Notes under the pieces: model-generated
The model's database searches: none
Seen by the model: only the letters and a program-made list of their open reading frames with translations
What the model was told of the DNA's origin: nothing
Translations under genes and position numbers: made by a program
Source of the DNA: Penicillus capitatus
Lineage: Eukaryota > Chlorophyta
Reading direction: 5' to 3'
Assembly: GCA_965649825.1 (NCBI GenBank)
Contig: OZ287700.1
Span: 868,001-932,000, forward strand
Length of the DNA: 64,000 bases
Shown: positions 42,459-53,304 of the stretch, one piece after another
Numbering within the stretch: position 1 is the stretch's first letter
Layout of the letters: the number at the start of each line of letters is the position of its first letter

Positions 42459-45400
42459 TCACTGTGAGTGTTCTTTGCTCGATAAGACATGGTAGAAAGC
42501 ACCGGAAAGCATTCTCCGGATATTCCATGCCGCCAAGAAGAAAACTGAGAAGAGCACTAACCAATAAGCCCCGTAAGAAAAGAAAATAATTCTGTGAGAG
42601 ATCAGGGCATAGAGCACACACAACTGTGGAAGCAACCTATATGCACACATAGATGAGCCATGGGCTCTCTTGGCTACGGTTAGGAGAGCAGACGTACTGG
42701 AAACAAAGGAAGGAGGTTTTCTCCATAAGAGATAGGCTGCGCATCGCAAGTGAACTTGGAGAAGCGCCTGCGCACAGAGCGATGCGCATGAACTGATGGA
42801 TGAATGCATTCCATTCAGATAACAGGAGACAGGAAATGAGACCCACTTTCTCAACCTGCAGCAGCGATGGTCTAGGCAGACAGAGGACATAGAGGCCTTA
42901 CCTTAAACGCTGCAATCCCCAGCAACATGAGCATCAAGGTATAGCGAGCAAGGAGAAACGGTTTGGAGACATAGAGACGGTGGTACACCACGTTCCATAC
43001 TTGGAATCCACAGAAGCCTACGGTTATCATTATTGGCCAGACGACTGCCAGAAGAGCGCTGTTACCTAATGTGATGCAAACAGGGGAGCAGTAGAGAGTC
43101 ATGGCCCACGGATCTGCATTGTTTAAGGTAGGCAGCATTCCGTAGATCGAGATGTGGAGCGTTGAGAGCAGCGCCATGAAACCGGCATAGAACAAACGTA
43201 CCATATATGTTGTCCACCACACTTTTGCATTTCCTTGCATTTCGCGGTAGAAGCTGAAAGCATCGGAGACCGTCTTCCAGAAAGCAAAGACCAAAACGAG
43301 GACGGCAGATGCGATGGGGGTCAAGCACATGTAAGGTCGATTGGTGACGACCACTCCGGCGAGGAAAAAGTAGATGGCCAACAATGCCTGTTAGCAACAC
43401 CATGAGAAAGAGCAGAGAGTCGAGGGCACCTGTACCTGAGTAAAGTGATCGGCTGTCTGCGTCTGCTCGATCGCGGCAACCGGTGCGGCATGGGTCGTCT
43501 TCTGTAAGGTGATTTGATAGTTTTGGATATACCCAGTGTCGAATCCCGCCTCGCAGTAAGCAAAGTAGATCTCGAATTTGCGATGGAGAACGGGAGAACA
43601 TCCTTCAGAGAGTAACTGCTGTTTGTTTGTTGTCCAATTGCGCCGCCACTGTCTGAGCGTGACGGCGTAGTCCAAACCGATGTCCACGGCCGATGTGATC
43701 GACAGGTTGTGCGTGGCGGCGTAGGAGCTGATGACTTCCATGCTTGGCAAATGGCCGCCAGGAAAGATGTGCTCCCGAATGAAGTCGGACGATGCGCAGT
43801 AAGCAGCATACCTACAAGCGCACATCCCTCTCTTGCCCAGCAGGTATGAATAAAGGCAACGACCGTTCATCTGGGACGGTGATGGACTGGACAAAAATCT
43901 TTCCTCCGGGTTTCACCAAACGGGCAATGGTGGCGAAGTAGAGGTCGAGATACTCATGTCCCACCGCTTCGATCATCTCGATGCTCACGATTTTGTCAAA
44001 GACAGAGATCCCTGATGTGACAGATCTCACTCTTTTGTGGTCGATATGTGTGATATCTTGCCTGAGACGTGGCGGAAATCGCAGATGAGGAGCTGAACGA
44101 GGTCCTCCAATTCAGCTGCCTTGACACGTTCGCGTCCCTCTGCAAGTTGTTCATGGCTCAGCGTCAGTCCAGTCACTCGGCATCCCGTCTTCTGTGCAGC
44201 TCGAATGGCAAAGGAGCCCCAGCCGCAACCAATTTCCAATACATGATCGCCTCTACGAAGATCCAGAGCAGAAATGGCAGCATCCAGTTTTCGCAGCTGA
44301 GCTTCGTACAGGCTGCTACAGGGAGTGTGCAGTCCACAGGAATAGGTCATCGTTGAGTCCAAGAACAGCCTGGAAGCCACGCTGCACTGTGGGTGTAGCG
44401 TAGAGGGTCGTTACTTGTAGTAGGCGTTTCCAATATCGTAGTGTTCTTTGATGTGACGTCTGCTTCCTTCGATGGTGTTGACTCGAAGAGATTTTGTCAA
44501 GAACAGGAGGACGTTGCCATAGCAACCCCAGATTCCGAGAAATCTTTGACTCTTTGTCAGACGGGCAGCATTGACAGCAGCAATGGCCATCAAGCCTCCT
44601 ATGTCATCGACAGCAAAGTCATCATCCATGTAGCCCTCTGCCAGTCCTGTGTCTGCCTTGAAAGCAATCTTCTTAAACAGAGACATGTTGAAGACACGCA
44701 TCGTTGCACGGCACTTGGGAGAATGGCGCCACTCTTCTGACGATACTGGACCGGAACAGCCGTCTCCGTATTGCAGCTCGCTTCCGTTCGGTAAGATCAC
44801 TCTGAGCTGTCCCTTCTGCAGGCCTCTCTGGGCAAAGGTGTGAAATGTCTTCAACCAGAGCGCGTCCATCAATGATGTCTTTGGATTGAGTGCCCGGGGC
44901 ACCCAGGGGAGTGTGCAGCCCAGTTGTTGGACAACGCGTACGCTGGTACGTATACCATCCTCGTGAAATCCATAACCACACCATGCGCCAGTGTAATAGA
45001 TACCTCTCACTCCCTGAATCGATGCGAGCTTCTCCTGGGCTTCCATGCTGGCCATACTGAAAAGACGTCACAGATAGGAGATGCTTTGTGTCTGTGGTAT
45101 CACCTGAACACTGGATGGTGCAACGGCACACGGTGAATAATGGATTCTGCCTTGGGCAGCCCTTCAGGTGGATTGAGGGTCACAAAGAGTGGAGCAACCG
45201 ACGGATCCAAGTTCTGCAACGTGTTCAGCCAATAGGAAACGCAAACGGCATCCGAAGCTGTATCGACGGCTGAGGAGGCCACAAAGCTCCATGCGGCCCA
45301 AGCCGATTTCAGCTTTGGCATGAGAGCATCATCTGCATAGACGCCACAGCCTTGGCGGGGAGAAAATCAGTTATCCTTCGTGACCTGTATGAAGATAGAC

Positions 45401-46535
45401 GTCATTGCTTTCGTACGGAATAGCCCCGAGGATGCTCTTCTCCTCTGCAGAGGCAGATGGGCCCAGGATCTTCAAAGTCACATCGGAGTGCGTCGCCATG
45501 ACGACGGAATCGAACCACTCAGCATCCATTGACGATTTGACGAGGACACGATTCCCTTCGGATGTGACACATTGCACTTCGCATCCGAGTCTCACATCTT
45601 CCAGATCTGCACGATGTGACTTGAAGAGGGATGCAGAGCAGAGCAATGTGTGGTTGAGTGAACCTTGCCGTACGCGATTGACATACTGAACACCTCTTCC
45701 CTTGACCACGCGCCAAACCGGACGCTGAAAGAGATCTAGAAGATGGTGATTCACCCAGAAACGCACCAAAACCACAATAGGAAACTTCAGGACGGTTTCA
45801 AATGGAACACTCCATACGGCAGCGCACATCGGCAACAGGTAATACCTGCACTATGCACTTCACCGTACGGCATTTCTCTCCTTGGCGGCGCACTTTTTGA
45901 AGAACTCTCCGTAGCCTTCTCTGTCAATGTACTCTCCGAGTGTCATCCTTCGATATTTGGAAGCATTCTTGGGCAGCAAGACCTAGGCAATGAATGCCAG
46001 GCGTCTTCGTCTGGGCGAAAGGATTGATGTGACACCTCCGGTGCCCTCCGGCCGAAACGCACGACATGATAGAGCATCATCCAGAACTGTGGACGTGCGA
46101 GATTCCTTCTTTGTGCAAAGATGGTATCGAGTCCATGACTGGCCCATTCCAGTGTTCCTTGATCCAGCGATAAGGCAAAGGACATATCGGATGGTTCCGT
46201 GTCAACGCCAAGACAGTCCAGAAATCCCACGAAGTGCGGATACGTTGTCAAATTGTACACCTTAGCCCATGCATTCGCTCATGTCCTCTTAATTGTGTGA
46301 TCGATCACTGTACTTGAAATCCTAGATCGACTGGGACGTCCCCCGACGTATGTGTCATCGTATGACCTCCGAGTGTCGTCTCTTTCTCGTACAGGGTAAC
46401 AGAGTAACCGTTTCTGACAGGGAAGAGGTCAGGAGAGGCAGTCATGTATGTTGTTTCGCACTTTGTGAGCAGCCATGCTGCACTCAAGCCACTGATACCG
46501 GATCCCACAACGGCAATGCGTTTCTTGTGCTCCAT
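42459..46535 (-). CDS. Fusion of FAD amine-oxidase-like domain, cyclopropane-fatty-acid synthase and a membrane domain
   Basis: One long spliced gene, start MEHKKRIAVVGSGISGLSAA. The N-terminal half is the FAD oxidoreductase: the Rossmann motif above, GYSVTLYEKETTLGGHTMTH, VPVDLGFQVYNLTTYPHFVG, SYWLNTLQNL-type helices and YYTGAWCGYGFHEDGIRTSV. The second domain is a SAM-dependent CFA synthase: HYDIGNAYY, LFLDSTMTYSCGLHTP, the SAM site VLEIGCGWGSFAIRAAQ, VTGLTLSHEQLAEGRERVK, DKIVSIEMIEAVGHEY and FIREHIFPGGHLPSMEVISS. Both are in the same order as plant cyclopropane synthases. After GTACAGG...AACAG the frame continues into five to seven membrane helices (ALLAIYFFLAGVVVTN onward), which plant enzymes lack. 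It would add a methylene bridge to unsaturated acyl chains of phospholipids. Exons below about 42,890 are less certain. Introns include one GC-AG. Confidence 0.8.
44012..44061 (-). repeat. GC-AG introner-like intron in the cyclopropane synthase domain
   Basis: In gene sense GCAAGATATCACAC opens the 50-bp intron and GTGAGATCTGTCACATCAG closes it, with AAAAGAGTGAG just before. Both modules lie in the orientation opposite to TBP intron 2. Exons rejoin as FRHVSG|ISVFDKIVSIEM in the conserved SAM-methyltransferase frame. The donor is GC. Confidence 0.75.
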
Positions 46536-46667
46536 GCCGAAGAATCGACGAAGTCTTTCGCTGGCCACACACCAGATCCTAAGCCCTGAGTAAACTGTAC
46601 GAGTGTTGTACGAATGCTTAGCAAACGGACGATGATGTGACGTCTGACAGAAGAAATCGTCGGGATT

Positions 46668-48717
46668 ATGGACGCCACGTCCGTGCAGCGTGAAAACTGC
46701 GATTTCGGCGATGAAGACGTTTTCTTGCAGACGCATTTCGACACGTTTGAAAGAAGTCTGGCTGCAGCCAGACGTGCGTGTTTGGATCAAGTAGATCGGA
46801 ATCGATATCGTCTCAGACAAGAATCCCACCTCCAGCGGGATGTTCTCTTTTCGGAGGATGGAGTCGTGGACGGCGAGAAGCCGATCGATCCTCGAAACGA
46901 AGCGGCGGCGCTCTCTCTTCTCCTGAAGAAAATCCACACAACAGAATCACCAACTTCATCTATGAAGCAATACAGTATGCCTTCTACTTGGTATGAGCTT
47001 TTCTCTGATGTTCTGTTTTTAGCCGAGGCTGTTCTGAAGAGTGATGTTCTTTACGGGACCGACGAAGCGTGTGCGAAAATGCCGCCGGAGTGTCAACCTG
47101 ATACGGACGACCTGGAACGATTGAAAGCGTTTGCCATCGGATATGTACTTTGCCAAAACGAGAAGCGTGGTGTGCAGATGGGTGATAGCGAAAGGGGCGC
47201 AGTGTCGATGCTCCGCTGCGTATTTTGAAGATGAGAGAGGCTTAAGTCTGAGGGGACTGTGTTCTGATAGCGATATCCAAGCGGGAAGCTGTGTTCTCTC
47301 CCTTCCTTCGGATCTTCTTATTAGCTACAAGACGGCACAGACATCGGATCTGGTACAAGACGCGGCTAAGTCTACTATTCACTTTATGGAGGGAGGTCTT
47401 CAAACCTTCAGGGACGTGCTCTGACGGCCATCGGCGTCACGTCTGAAGATCTCTTTGCTGTTGTTTGGACAATGATCGAATGTCGAGATCCAGAAAGCGA
47501 ATGGCGAATCGTCTGGGATACCCTTCCGAAGAATCTCAGCACCGGTCCACCTCCTTTTGTGCAGAGCAAACAAGAACACATAGGTTGCTTGTGCAGGTCT
47601 CTCCTTCGGAGAAGAGCACGTGGAATTGCTGAGAGGTACCGATGCTTACGAGGAAATTCGATCTGCACAAAAAGTGGGGTGTGTTGTGTCTAACGCCCCG
47701 GATCATGACAGCATGTGTCTGATCAGCACATCGCTAGCAGCTATGAAGATATACAGCCGTTCCTGCATTCCCTGCACGTGACCTATCCAGATGAAGTGCC
47801 TTTGGAGACAATCTCTTATGCCTCTTATCTCTGGGCAGTCCAAATCTGGTATGCCTATGCCATGGAGGTATGTCTGCCTGCCTGTATGAAAGCACAAACA
47901 CACGCGCTTTGCCTGAAGGTTCAGTTTCCTGAAGGAGAGATAAGAAGCTGTCTGGTGCCGTTTGCCTGTCTAATGAATCATTCCTCCTGGCCTCATATCG
48001 TGCGTTACGGCCGAATCGACCCTTCTACCAATTCCTTGAGGTGAGAAGGTCTTGCATAGAATCCTTGAATGCCCATTTTTGCAGCAGATTCTCCACATTT
48101 CGGCCCTGCCGTGCAAACGAACAGCTCACTCTTTCCTATGGACCTCTGTCAAATCGGAAACTTCTCATCTTTTATGGCTTCCTTCTGAAGAAGAATCCAT
48201 TTGATGCACTAACCGTCGATATCTCTGTAAGATTAGGAACTGCATGACTGGTCTCTGAATGTAAGCGAGTGCAGATGGAGGAGGACAATGCGCAACAACA
48301 TGATGGGGAAATCAAATCTCGACTCGATGCAATGGGCATTGCTTCCGAGATCAAACTCAGAGATGGCCCTTTTACACAGCATCTCGTATTGAGCTGCAAT
48401 GCCCTTGCTGCTCCAGAAGCGTTCTTGCGGGAATCCGTTGCAGAGATCCAACAAAGAAAGGTCCACCCAATCATCGCATTTGAGGCCGAAGCTCAAATCA
48501 CTATGTGTTTTTTTGTTTAAAGGGCCCAGAAATGCTGAACCCGCTGGGCGCCGAGTTGCTTCGAAGGATTCTGCAGCACATGAAGGCTTCCTTGGTACAA
48601 CCAACGGCAGAACAGCCAACTAACATAAACCCCATCGCAGATCTCTGTTTGCAGTATCGGTCGCAGCAGCGGCAAATCATTGAGAGAAATGAACAGAACG
48701 TATCGATCGTCTTATAA
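46668..48717 (+). CDS. SET-domain protein lysine methyltransferase, Rubisco-LSMT/SETD3-like
   Basis: Spliced plus-strand gene. The SET N-terminal part reads AAYFEDERGLSLRGLCSDSD followed by QAGSCVLSLPSDLLISYKTA, the GRGL...GExxLxxP pattern. Exons then give LFAVVWTMIECRDPESEWRI and WDTLPKNLSTG, FGEEHVELLRGTDAYEEIRS, LETISYASYLWAVQIWYAYA, CLVPFACLMNHSSWPHIVRY (the NHS motif) and CRANEQLTLSYGPLSNRKLL with FYGF, the SAM/substrate site. The C-terminal helical domain is of Rubisco-substrate-binding type and ends at 48715-48717. Such enzymes methylate lysine (Rubisco, aldolase) or histidine (actin). The first exon from 46668 is uncertain, because its sequence is also open on the other strand. It is divergent from the oxidase-synthase gene, with 132 bp between starts. 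Confidence 0.7.
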
Positions 48718-48832
48718 AAACTATTCGTCAAAGCCATTGGTTCACACGATGGACAGATGTGTCACAACATTGGATCTATCTGTTCATATGTTTGATGGAT
48801 CTGAAAGGAATGGCTTCGAGCGTTCGCATCAG

Positions 48833-49870
48833 TCAGTTCCGACGTCTTCTTTCGTTTCTTTCCTCCTTGCTCTTCTTATCCAACTGAAAAGCACCTCGGT
48901 GATTACCGTTGCCGAAAGATGAAAGGTGCTTACCAAGATGTACAGAATACGGAGGAAGATGTTAATGAAATCAAGCAGCAGCTCTGCGGCGCCATCGATC
49001 GGATCGACGTCTCCGGCAGACGCCCGTTCGACCATCATCTGCGAAGACAGAGCATGTTTTCTCACGAAAACGTCACATCACGTTGAGCAGTCATTGCCTG
49101 AGTGTCCACCAGGATGTAAACTGAGAAGAGGATGAGGCCAAAGTATGTCTCAGGCAAATGCGACCACGTGGAGCGACCGAAGATGGCAGAGCCAAAACTC
49201 CAAAAGGTCAAGGCCATCAATCCAGTAGAACAGAATCCTAGAATCAGCAAGGCATTCCACAGCTGTCTTCTTCAGATGGTCAGCCGTACCTGTGAGATAG
49301 AGCATGGAGCGTCGCTTGGCTACCAATGCCGCGGCAGAGAACGAAGCGAAAATGGTCAGTGTAGTGAAGAAGGCCATCAGGACGACAGATGGATAGGTGT
49401 CTATGACAAGGTTAATTGCCGGTCCAATAGACAGACCTTCCAAGAAAGAGAAAGCAGCAAACAAGCCCATCCTTTTTTTCTGTCGGACAGAAAGAGTGAG
49501 AAAGGAGTGAGGATAGAGGCACGAGACAAGGTTCTGCGGTATGGGCTGCACGGTCTTCATGCTGATGAGGCATCCTAAGCCGAGCAAAGCGGTCAGCATA
49601 CCCCCAATGTTCACCAATCCGTCCACGTAAACGCCCAAGGCGCAGACCATCATCGAAATCGCCAGAATGGCGTAGACCTGAGAAACGCATCGTCGGCTGA
49701 CTCTTTTGTCGACGGAACACACCTTTTGAACATGCTTCTGTACACGACGGTCCCTGAACGAACAAACAGTGAGCAACGCGTTAAAGGAATGTGTCGTCTT
49801 ACAGGTCTGTGAACTTCAACAAGGCATCCAAGGTCATGCCTCTCGTAGAAAGGTCGTTGAAGAACTGCAT
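48833..49870 (-). CDS. Bax inhibitor-1 family membrane protein, paralog b
   Basis: Start MQFFNDLSTRGMTLDALLKF at 49870. Introns 49754-49802 and others restore DLDRRVQKHVQKVYAILAIS, GLGCLISMKTVQPIPQNL, the signature EGLSIGPAINLVIDTYPSVV, GFCSTGLMALTFWSF, MMVERASAGDVDPIDGAAEL and a basic tail DKKSKEERNERRRRN, which resembles plant BI-1. It is expected to be a multi-pass ER protein that restrains stress-induced cell death. It is roughly 80 percent identical by eye to BI-1a at 28334-29372, with the same intron positions, including the GC-AG intron (49039-49097). The upstream leader, which in BI-1a offers an earlier ATG, has GTG at that spot here, so the start is placed lower. It converges with the SET gene, leaving about 115 bp. 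Confidence 0.8.
49039..49097 (-). other. GC-AG intron of BI-1b carrying TGATGTGAC
   Basis: Removing GCAATGACTGC to TCTTCGCAG rejoins VDTQ|MMVERASAGD. The donor is GC, as in BI-1a at the same position. The intron contains GTGATGTGACGTTTTCGTGAG-type sequence, matching the shared module. Confidence 0.7.
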
Positions 49871-49969
49871 CGTGGACAAGAACAATGAAAATGACTCGGT
49901 GGAGAATCGATCGAAGAAAGACACGTTGTCCTGGATGTTACGGATGAGAATGATGATGGTTATTGACGT

Positions 49970-50042
49970 GCTCGTGTAGCTCAGAGGATAGAGCGGTCGT
50001 TTCCTAAGCGACAGGTCGCAGGTTCGAACCCTGTCTCGGGCG
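49970..50042 (+). tRNA. tRNA-Arg, anticodon CCT
   Basis: A 73-base cloverleaf. The D arm is GCTC-AGAGGATA-GAGC; the anticodon arm GTCGT-TTCCTAA-GCGAC has anticodon CCT at its centre; the T arm contains GGTTCGAACC. The acceptor strands GCTCGTG and CTCGGGC pair except for one T-T opposition and one G-T wobble; the discriminator is G. It contains A-box (TAGCTCAGAGG) and B-box (GGTTCGAACC) promoters for polymerase III. No intron. It lies between BI-1b and TMEM115. Confidence 0.92.
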
Positions 50043-50121
50043 TCATGTCATACATAGCGATGCTGACGAAGCTGCCGTGCATTTTAAACGAGTCACTGTC
50101 AAAATCTGCGAACATCATTCG

Positions 50122-51262
50122 TTACACAACTGAATCTGGCTGTTCTTCGTCCTCGGCGCTCATTGCTTGACCATTCATCCCACTCAGACGCGCATCCAGC
50201 GCCTTCTGACCCCGCTCCCTGTAAAGAACCCCATCCATACATGTGGGTGAACGTTGCGATAGTGAGCACCTTCGCCGAGCTTGATCATTCGTGTCCTGCA
50301 GAGTGGGATGACCAGTGGATGGCGGATAGGCAGGAGTGCTCGGTTCTTTGTTCTTTATGTGGGAGACTTTCGAGCAGAAGACAGCGACAGCATTGGCCAT
50401 CGGTCTCAAGATTTCGGGGAAGAAGGAAGCGAAGTTGAAGGAAGGACTGGGATCTCCTTTGAGCTGTGTACGAGGATCGGTCTGGAAGAAGCGAAGGTAG
50501 AACCATCCAAAGTACGTACCGAAAAGGAGGAAGGGATAAAAATTCAATGGCCGGTAGAGCAATCCAATCGGCAAGCCCAAAAGCACATAGATGCTCGGCA
50601 GCCACTGCATCAGGAACATACACACCAGTAGACATCGACCATGTTCTCACCTCTGCTTTGATTTTAAAGACGTCAAAAAAGATGAGAACGTGATCCGGTG
50701 CCACTTGCTTAAAAGCGACCAGCATTGCCCCCAGCAGTCCATGAAATCCAGCGATTGGTGTGTAACTGCAAAAGAGTGAGAAACTCGCGTCATTCATTTA
50801 TGCGCATTGTATGCTGTAGGTACAGTGCCGAGACAGTGCGTCGGATGACAAAAGTGGTGTAGGCGACGGCGAAGGTGGCAAATCCAGTGACAGCGGCCAC
50901 TGCCAGAAGATACTTCAACAGCTCGAACGATCCATAGACTGGTTCAACAATCTGCCCCACGAACAGCAGCACGACGATATCGACCATCACCTAATGCTCT
51001 GTTTCGCTCAGCGTCTCAAGAGAAGGAGCATTTTCACTTCGAGCGGGTTCAGGACGACGAAAGAAGACGTCAGGCAACACCATATGGCGTAGGATGCTCT
51101 TCCTGGCACCAAGACGATATAGCGCTTGAGGTGAGGAGCGCATAGCGTCAGCAGATATCCAGAAAGGACGAGAAAGGACAGGGCCAACGAAAGGGGCGTA
51201 AACTGCGAGAGCGATTGACGCAGAGATTGCATTCTGGCGTGCAATGGGTCAGAGGCGTTCAT
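50122..51262 (-). CDS. TMEM115-like rhomboid-related Golgi membrane protein
   Basis: Spliced gene beginning MNASDPLHARMQSLRQSLSQ. Exons encode hydrophobic helices (LSLALSFLVLSGYLLTLCAP, VDIVVLLFVGQIVEPVYGSF) and then the family core YTPIAGFHGLLGAMLVAFKQ with VAPDH. These are followed by EWLPSIYVLLGLPIGLLY, the signature FGTYFGWFYLRFFQ, and GDPSPSFNFASFFPEILRPM. The C-terminal about 80 residues are polar. TMEM115 is a rhomboid fold lacking protease residues, linked to Golgi-to-ER traffic. No Ser-His protease pair is seen, as expected. One intron ends TTTCTCACTCTTTTGCAG, carrying the shared pyrimidine module. The gene is 22 bp from the nitrite reductase stop, in tandem orientation. Confidence 0.75.
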
Positions 51263-51283
51263 TAAAACAACGCTGTCGTACAA

Positions 51284-53090
51284 TTACTCTCTCCACCATG
51301 CATTCGGTCTCTCGTTATGTGTCTCGGAAGGATGGGCTTTGGGAGTGGCGCCAAACTCGTTGACGAGGAGGTCTCTGAGTTTGGGCCCCAGAATGTCTTC
51401 TTGCACAGGAATGCCAGTCTCGAACTCTTTTGCCAGTTGGGGATTCTCCCCGATCTTGCCGCCGAGGAAAATCTTGACGCCTTCGACTGCTTTGCCGTTC
51501 AGTTTTGCCGGAGCACCCATCAATCCGATATCACCCACTTGTGCCTGACCGCAAGAATTGGGACATCCAGTGAAATGAATTCGCACGCCTTTGGGGAAAT
51601 CGAGCTCAGATTCGAGCTTCTCAATTAATCTCATGGCGCGATTCTTTGTTTCGTAAAGCGCCAAGCCACAGAACTGGGAGCCTGTACACGAAACCAGATT
51701 CCGTTCTAACGGCCCTGGATCGATCCGGTACTTCTGAAAAAATGGCTCCTGCAGACAAGCGTCCACTTTGTCGCTTGGGATGTTAATGAAAAGAAGGTGC
51801 ATATCACACGTAATGCGTACAAAGCCGTCTCCATACTTCTCAGCAATCTCAGCAGCTTCAAAGAAGTCCATCGCTTGGAGACGACCCACAGGGACATGCG
51901 CTCCGATCCATTTCAAGCCTTCCTGTTTCTGATCATGGATGCCCAGGAGATCGCGTCTCTCCCAGGGATCCGCGTCGTGCACTTCCACAGCTCTCGGCAA
52001 TTCGAAACCCATTTTCTCGCCAAGCATCTCTCTGAATCGCTCCGTTCCCATCTCTTCGACCATCCAGATGATACGAGCCTTCTGTCGATTGCCACGAGGA
52101 CCGTGATCTCTGAAGATTTCCAGCAGGGCTTTGGAAAAGGGAACGATCTGTTCTTGGGTCACACTTGCATCGATGGGAAAAGACATGGTGTTGCGTTTGA
52201 TCGAAAAATACCCACCGATCAATACATTGAATCTCACATCATTGCTCAGAGGGTCTTTGACTGCCTCAAACGCAACGTCATTAATGTGTGTGTGCGGAAA
52301 ATCATCTCGGGTGCTGGAGACGCAGAAATTGATCTTTCGTGGCAGATTGGCCAATTCTGGATTGCCCTGATTGTTGTCCGTAATCATGGCCTGCAGCGCA
52401 TAGCAAATCGGACGTGTATCCACCAGTTCATGCGGATCCAGTCCAGCGATTGGATTCCCTGTCAAGTTACGCACATTGTCCATTCCCGTTTGAAAGGACG
52501 TCATGCCGACACCATTCAACTTATCGATGATGCCGGGCGCTGTCTCCATAGTCACCCCACGCAACTGGATCGCAGCACGAGTCGTGATATCGGCACATCC
52601 CTCCTGTCCAAACGGTTCGATACACTCTCCCAGGCATCTCAATTGCGCAGCCGACAGTTCACCATTCGGCACCTGTCACATCATCATGGGTCTTTACTTG
52701 AAAAGGCGAATGACATCCAACCTTGATGCGCATCATGAAGGTACCGGGAACGCGTTTTCGGCGATGGAAGAGTCCAGCCCATTTCATACGGATGTCGATG
52801 TCATCCAGTGCCAGCTCTTCCCACGTCGTCTTGCCTTCGCGGATGAGCTGGGAGAGCTCATACACTTCGGTCCACATACGCGAGCCGCATTTCTTCACTT
52901 TCACTTTCTCGAATTTATTGGCCTTAGGATTCGTCGCCTTCTCGCGCGCCTCATCCGAAAGATATCTCAATCCCGACACATCGACATCGATCTCATGTGA
53001 CGTCGCAGCACGACGCAAACGCGGCGCCTTCACACGGGAGCGATGTGTTTGCACACCGATGGGCACGGAGGAGAACAGAGCGAAGGCCAT
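51284..53090 (-). CDS. nirA: Ferredoxin-nitrite reductase
   Basis: Two exons, with intron 52673-52721 (49 bp, ending GATGATGTGACAG). The start at ATG 53090 gives MAFALFSSVPIGVQTHRSRV, a basic, Ser/Ala-containing presequence with an early Phe, as in plastid-targeting peptides of red and glaucophyte algae. The frame also extends upstream to 53237. The mature protein shows WTEVYELSQLIREGKTTWEE, GTFMMRIK, then duplicated ferredoxin-like and sirohaem domains with TTRAAIQLRGVTMETAPGII. The siroheme/4Fe-4S ligands are CTGSQFCGLALYETKNRAM and the HFTGCPNSCGQAQVGDIGLM segment (C-X5-C...C-X3-C). The enzyme reduces nitrite to ammonium with six electrons from ferredoxin, in the plastid stroma. The sirohaem enzymes nitrite and sulfite reductase are related; TGCPN-C with GQAQVADIG-type context favours nitrite. 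The antisense 309-codon frame over it is a shadow. Confidence 0.9.
52673..52721 (-). repeat. Nitrite reductase intron ending in TGATGATGTGACAG
   Basis: A 49-bp intron: GTTGGATGTCATTCG at the donor, ACCCATGATGATGTGACAG at the acceptor. The acceptor end matches the inner part of the Atg22-like intron (TGATGATGTGACAG). Exons rejoin FMMRIK|VPNGELSAAQ. Here the shared module supplies the 3' splice site itself, unlike cases where it sits inside. Confidence 0.65.
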
Positions 53091-53304
53091 GTCGATCGTG
53101 GAATAACGACGCGATGGTCCATTTGCGATTCGGCCCACATAAGTGGATACTGGAGACGACCATTGGCGCAGTGGACCATCGTCGAAGGGCCCCTTGTTCG
53201 CTGCACCTTTTGATGGGACGTCGTTTGCTCGACGCATCCATCATCCGTCAACTCAGGGTCCAATCGTCTCGAAATCAACGTCGAGGCGGCGGACGGAATA
53301 CGAG

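Noticed and set aside
45560-45580. GTCACATC match inside the amine-oxidase domain (CVTSEG)
   Set aside because: The frame reads through it smoothly in a conserved-looking stretch; I treat it as coding, not an introner. The same applies to the match in SRRHIKEHYD at about 44,450.
51797-52726. 309-codon plus-strand open frame
   Set aside because: It is exactly antisense to the conserved nitrite reductase exon; its length comes from the codon bias of the real gene.
53143-53304. N-terminal extension of the TMEM143-like protein
   Set aside because: The open frame there begins with GTG and overlaps the 5' side of nirA; no ATG supports it, though an upstream exon is not excluded.
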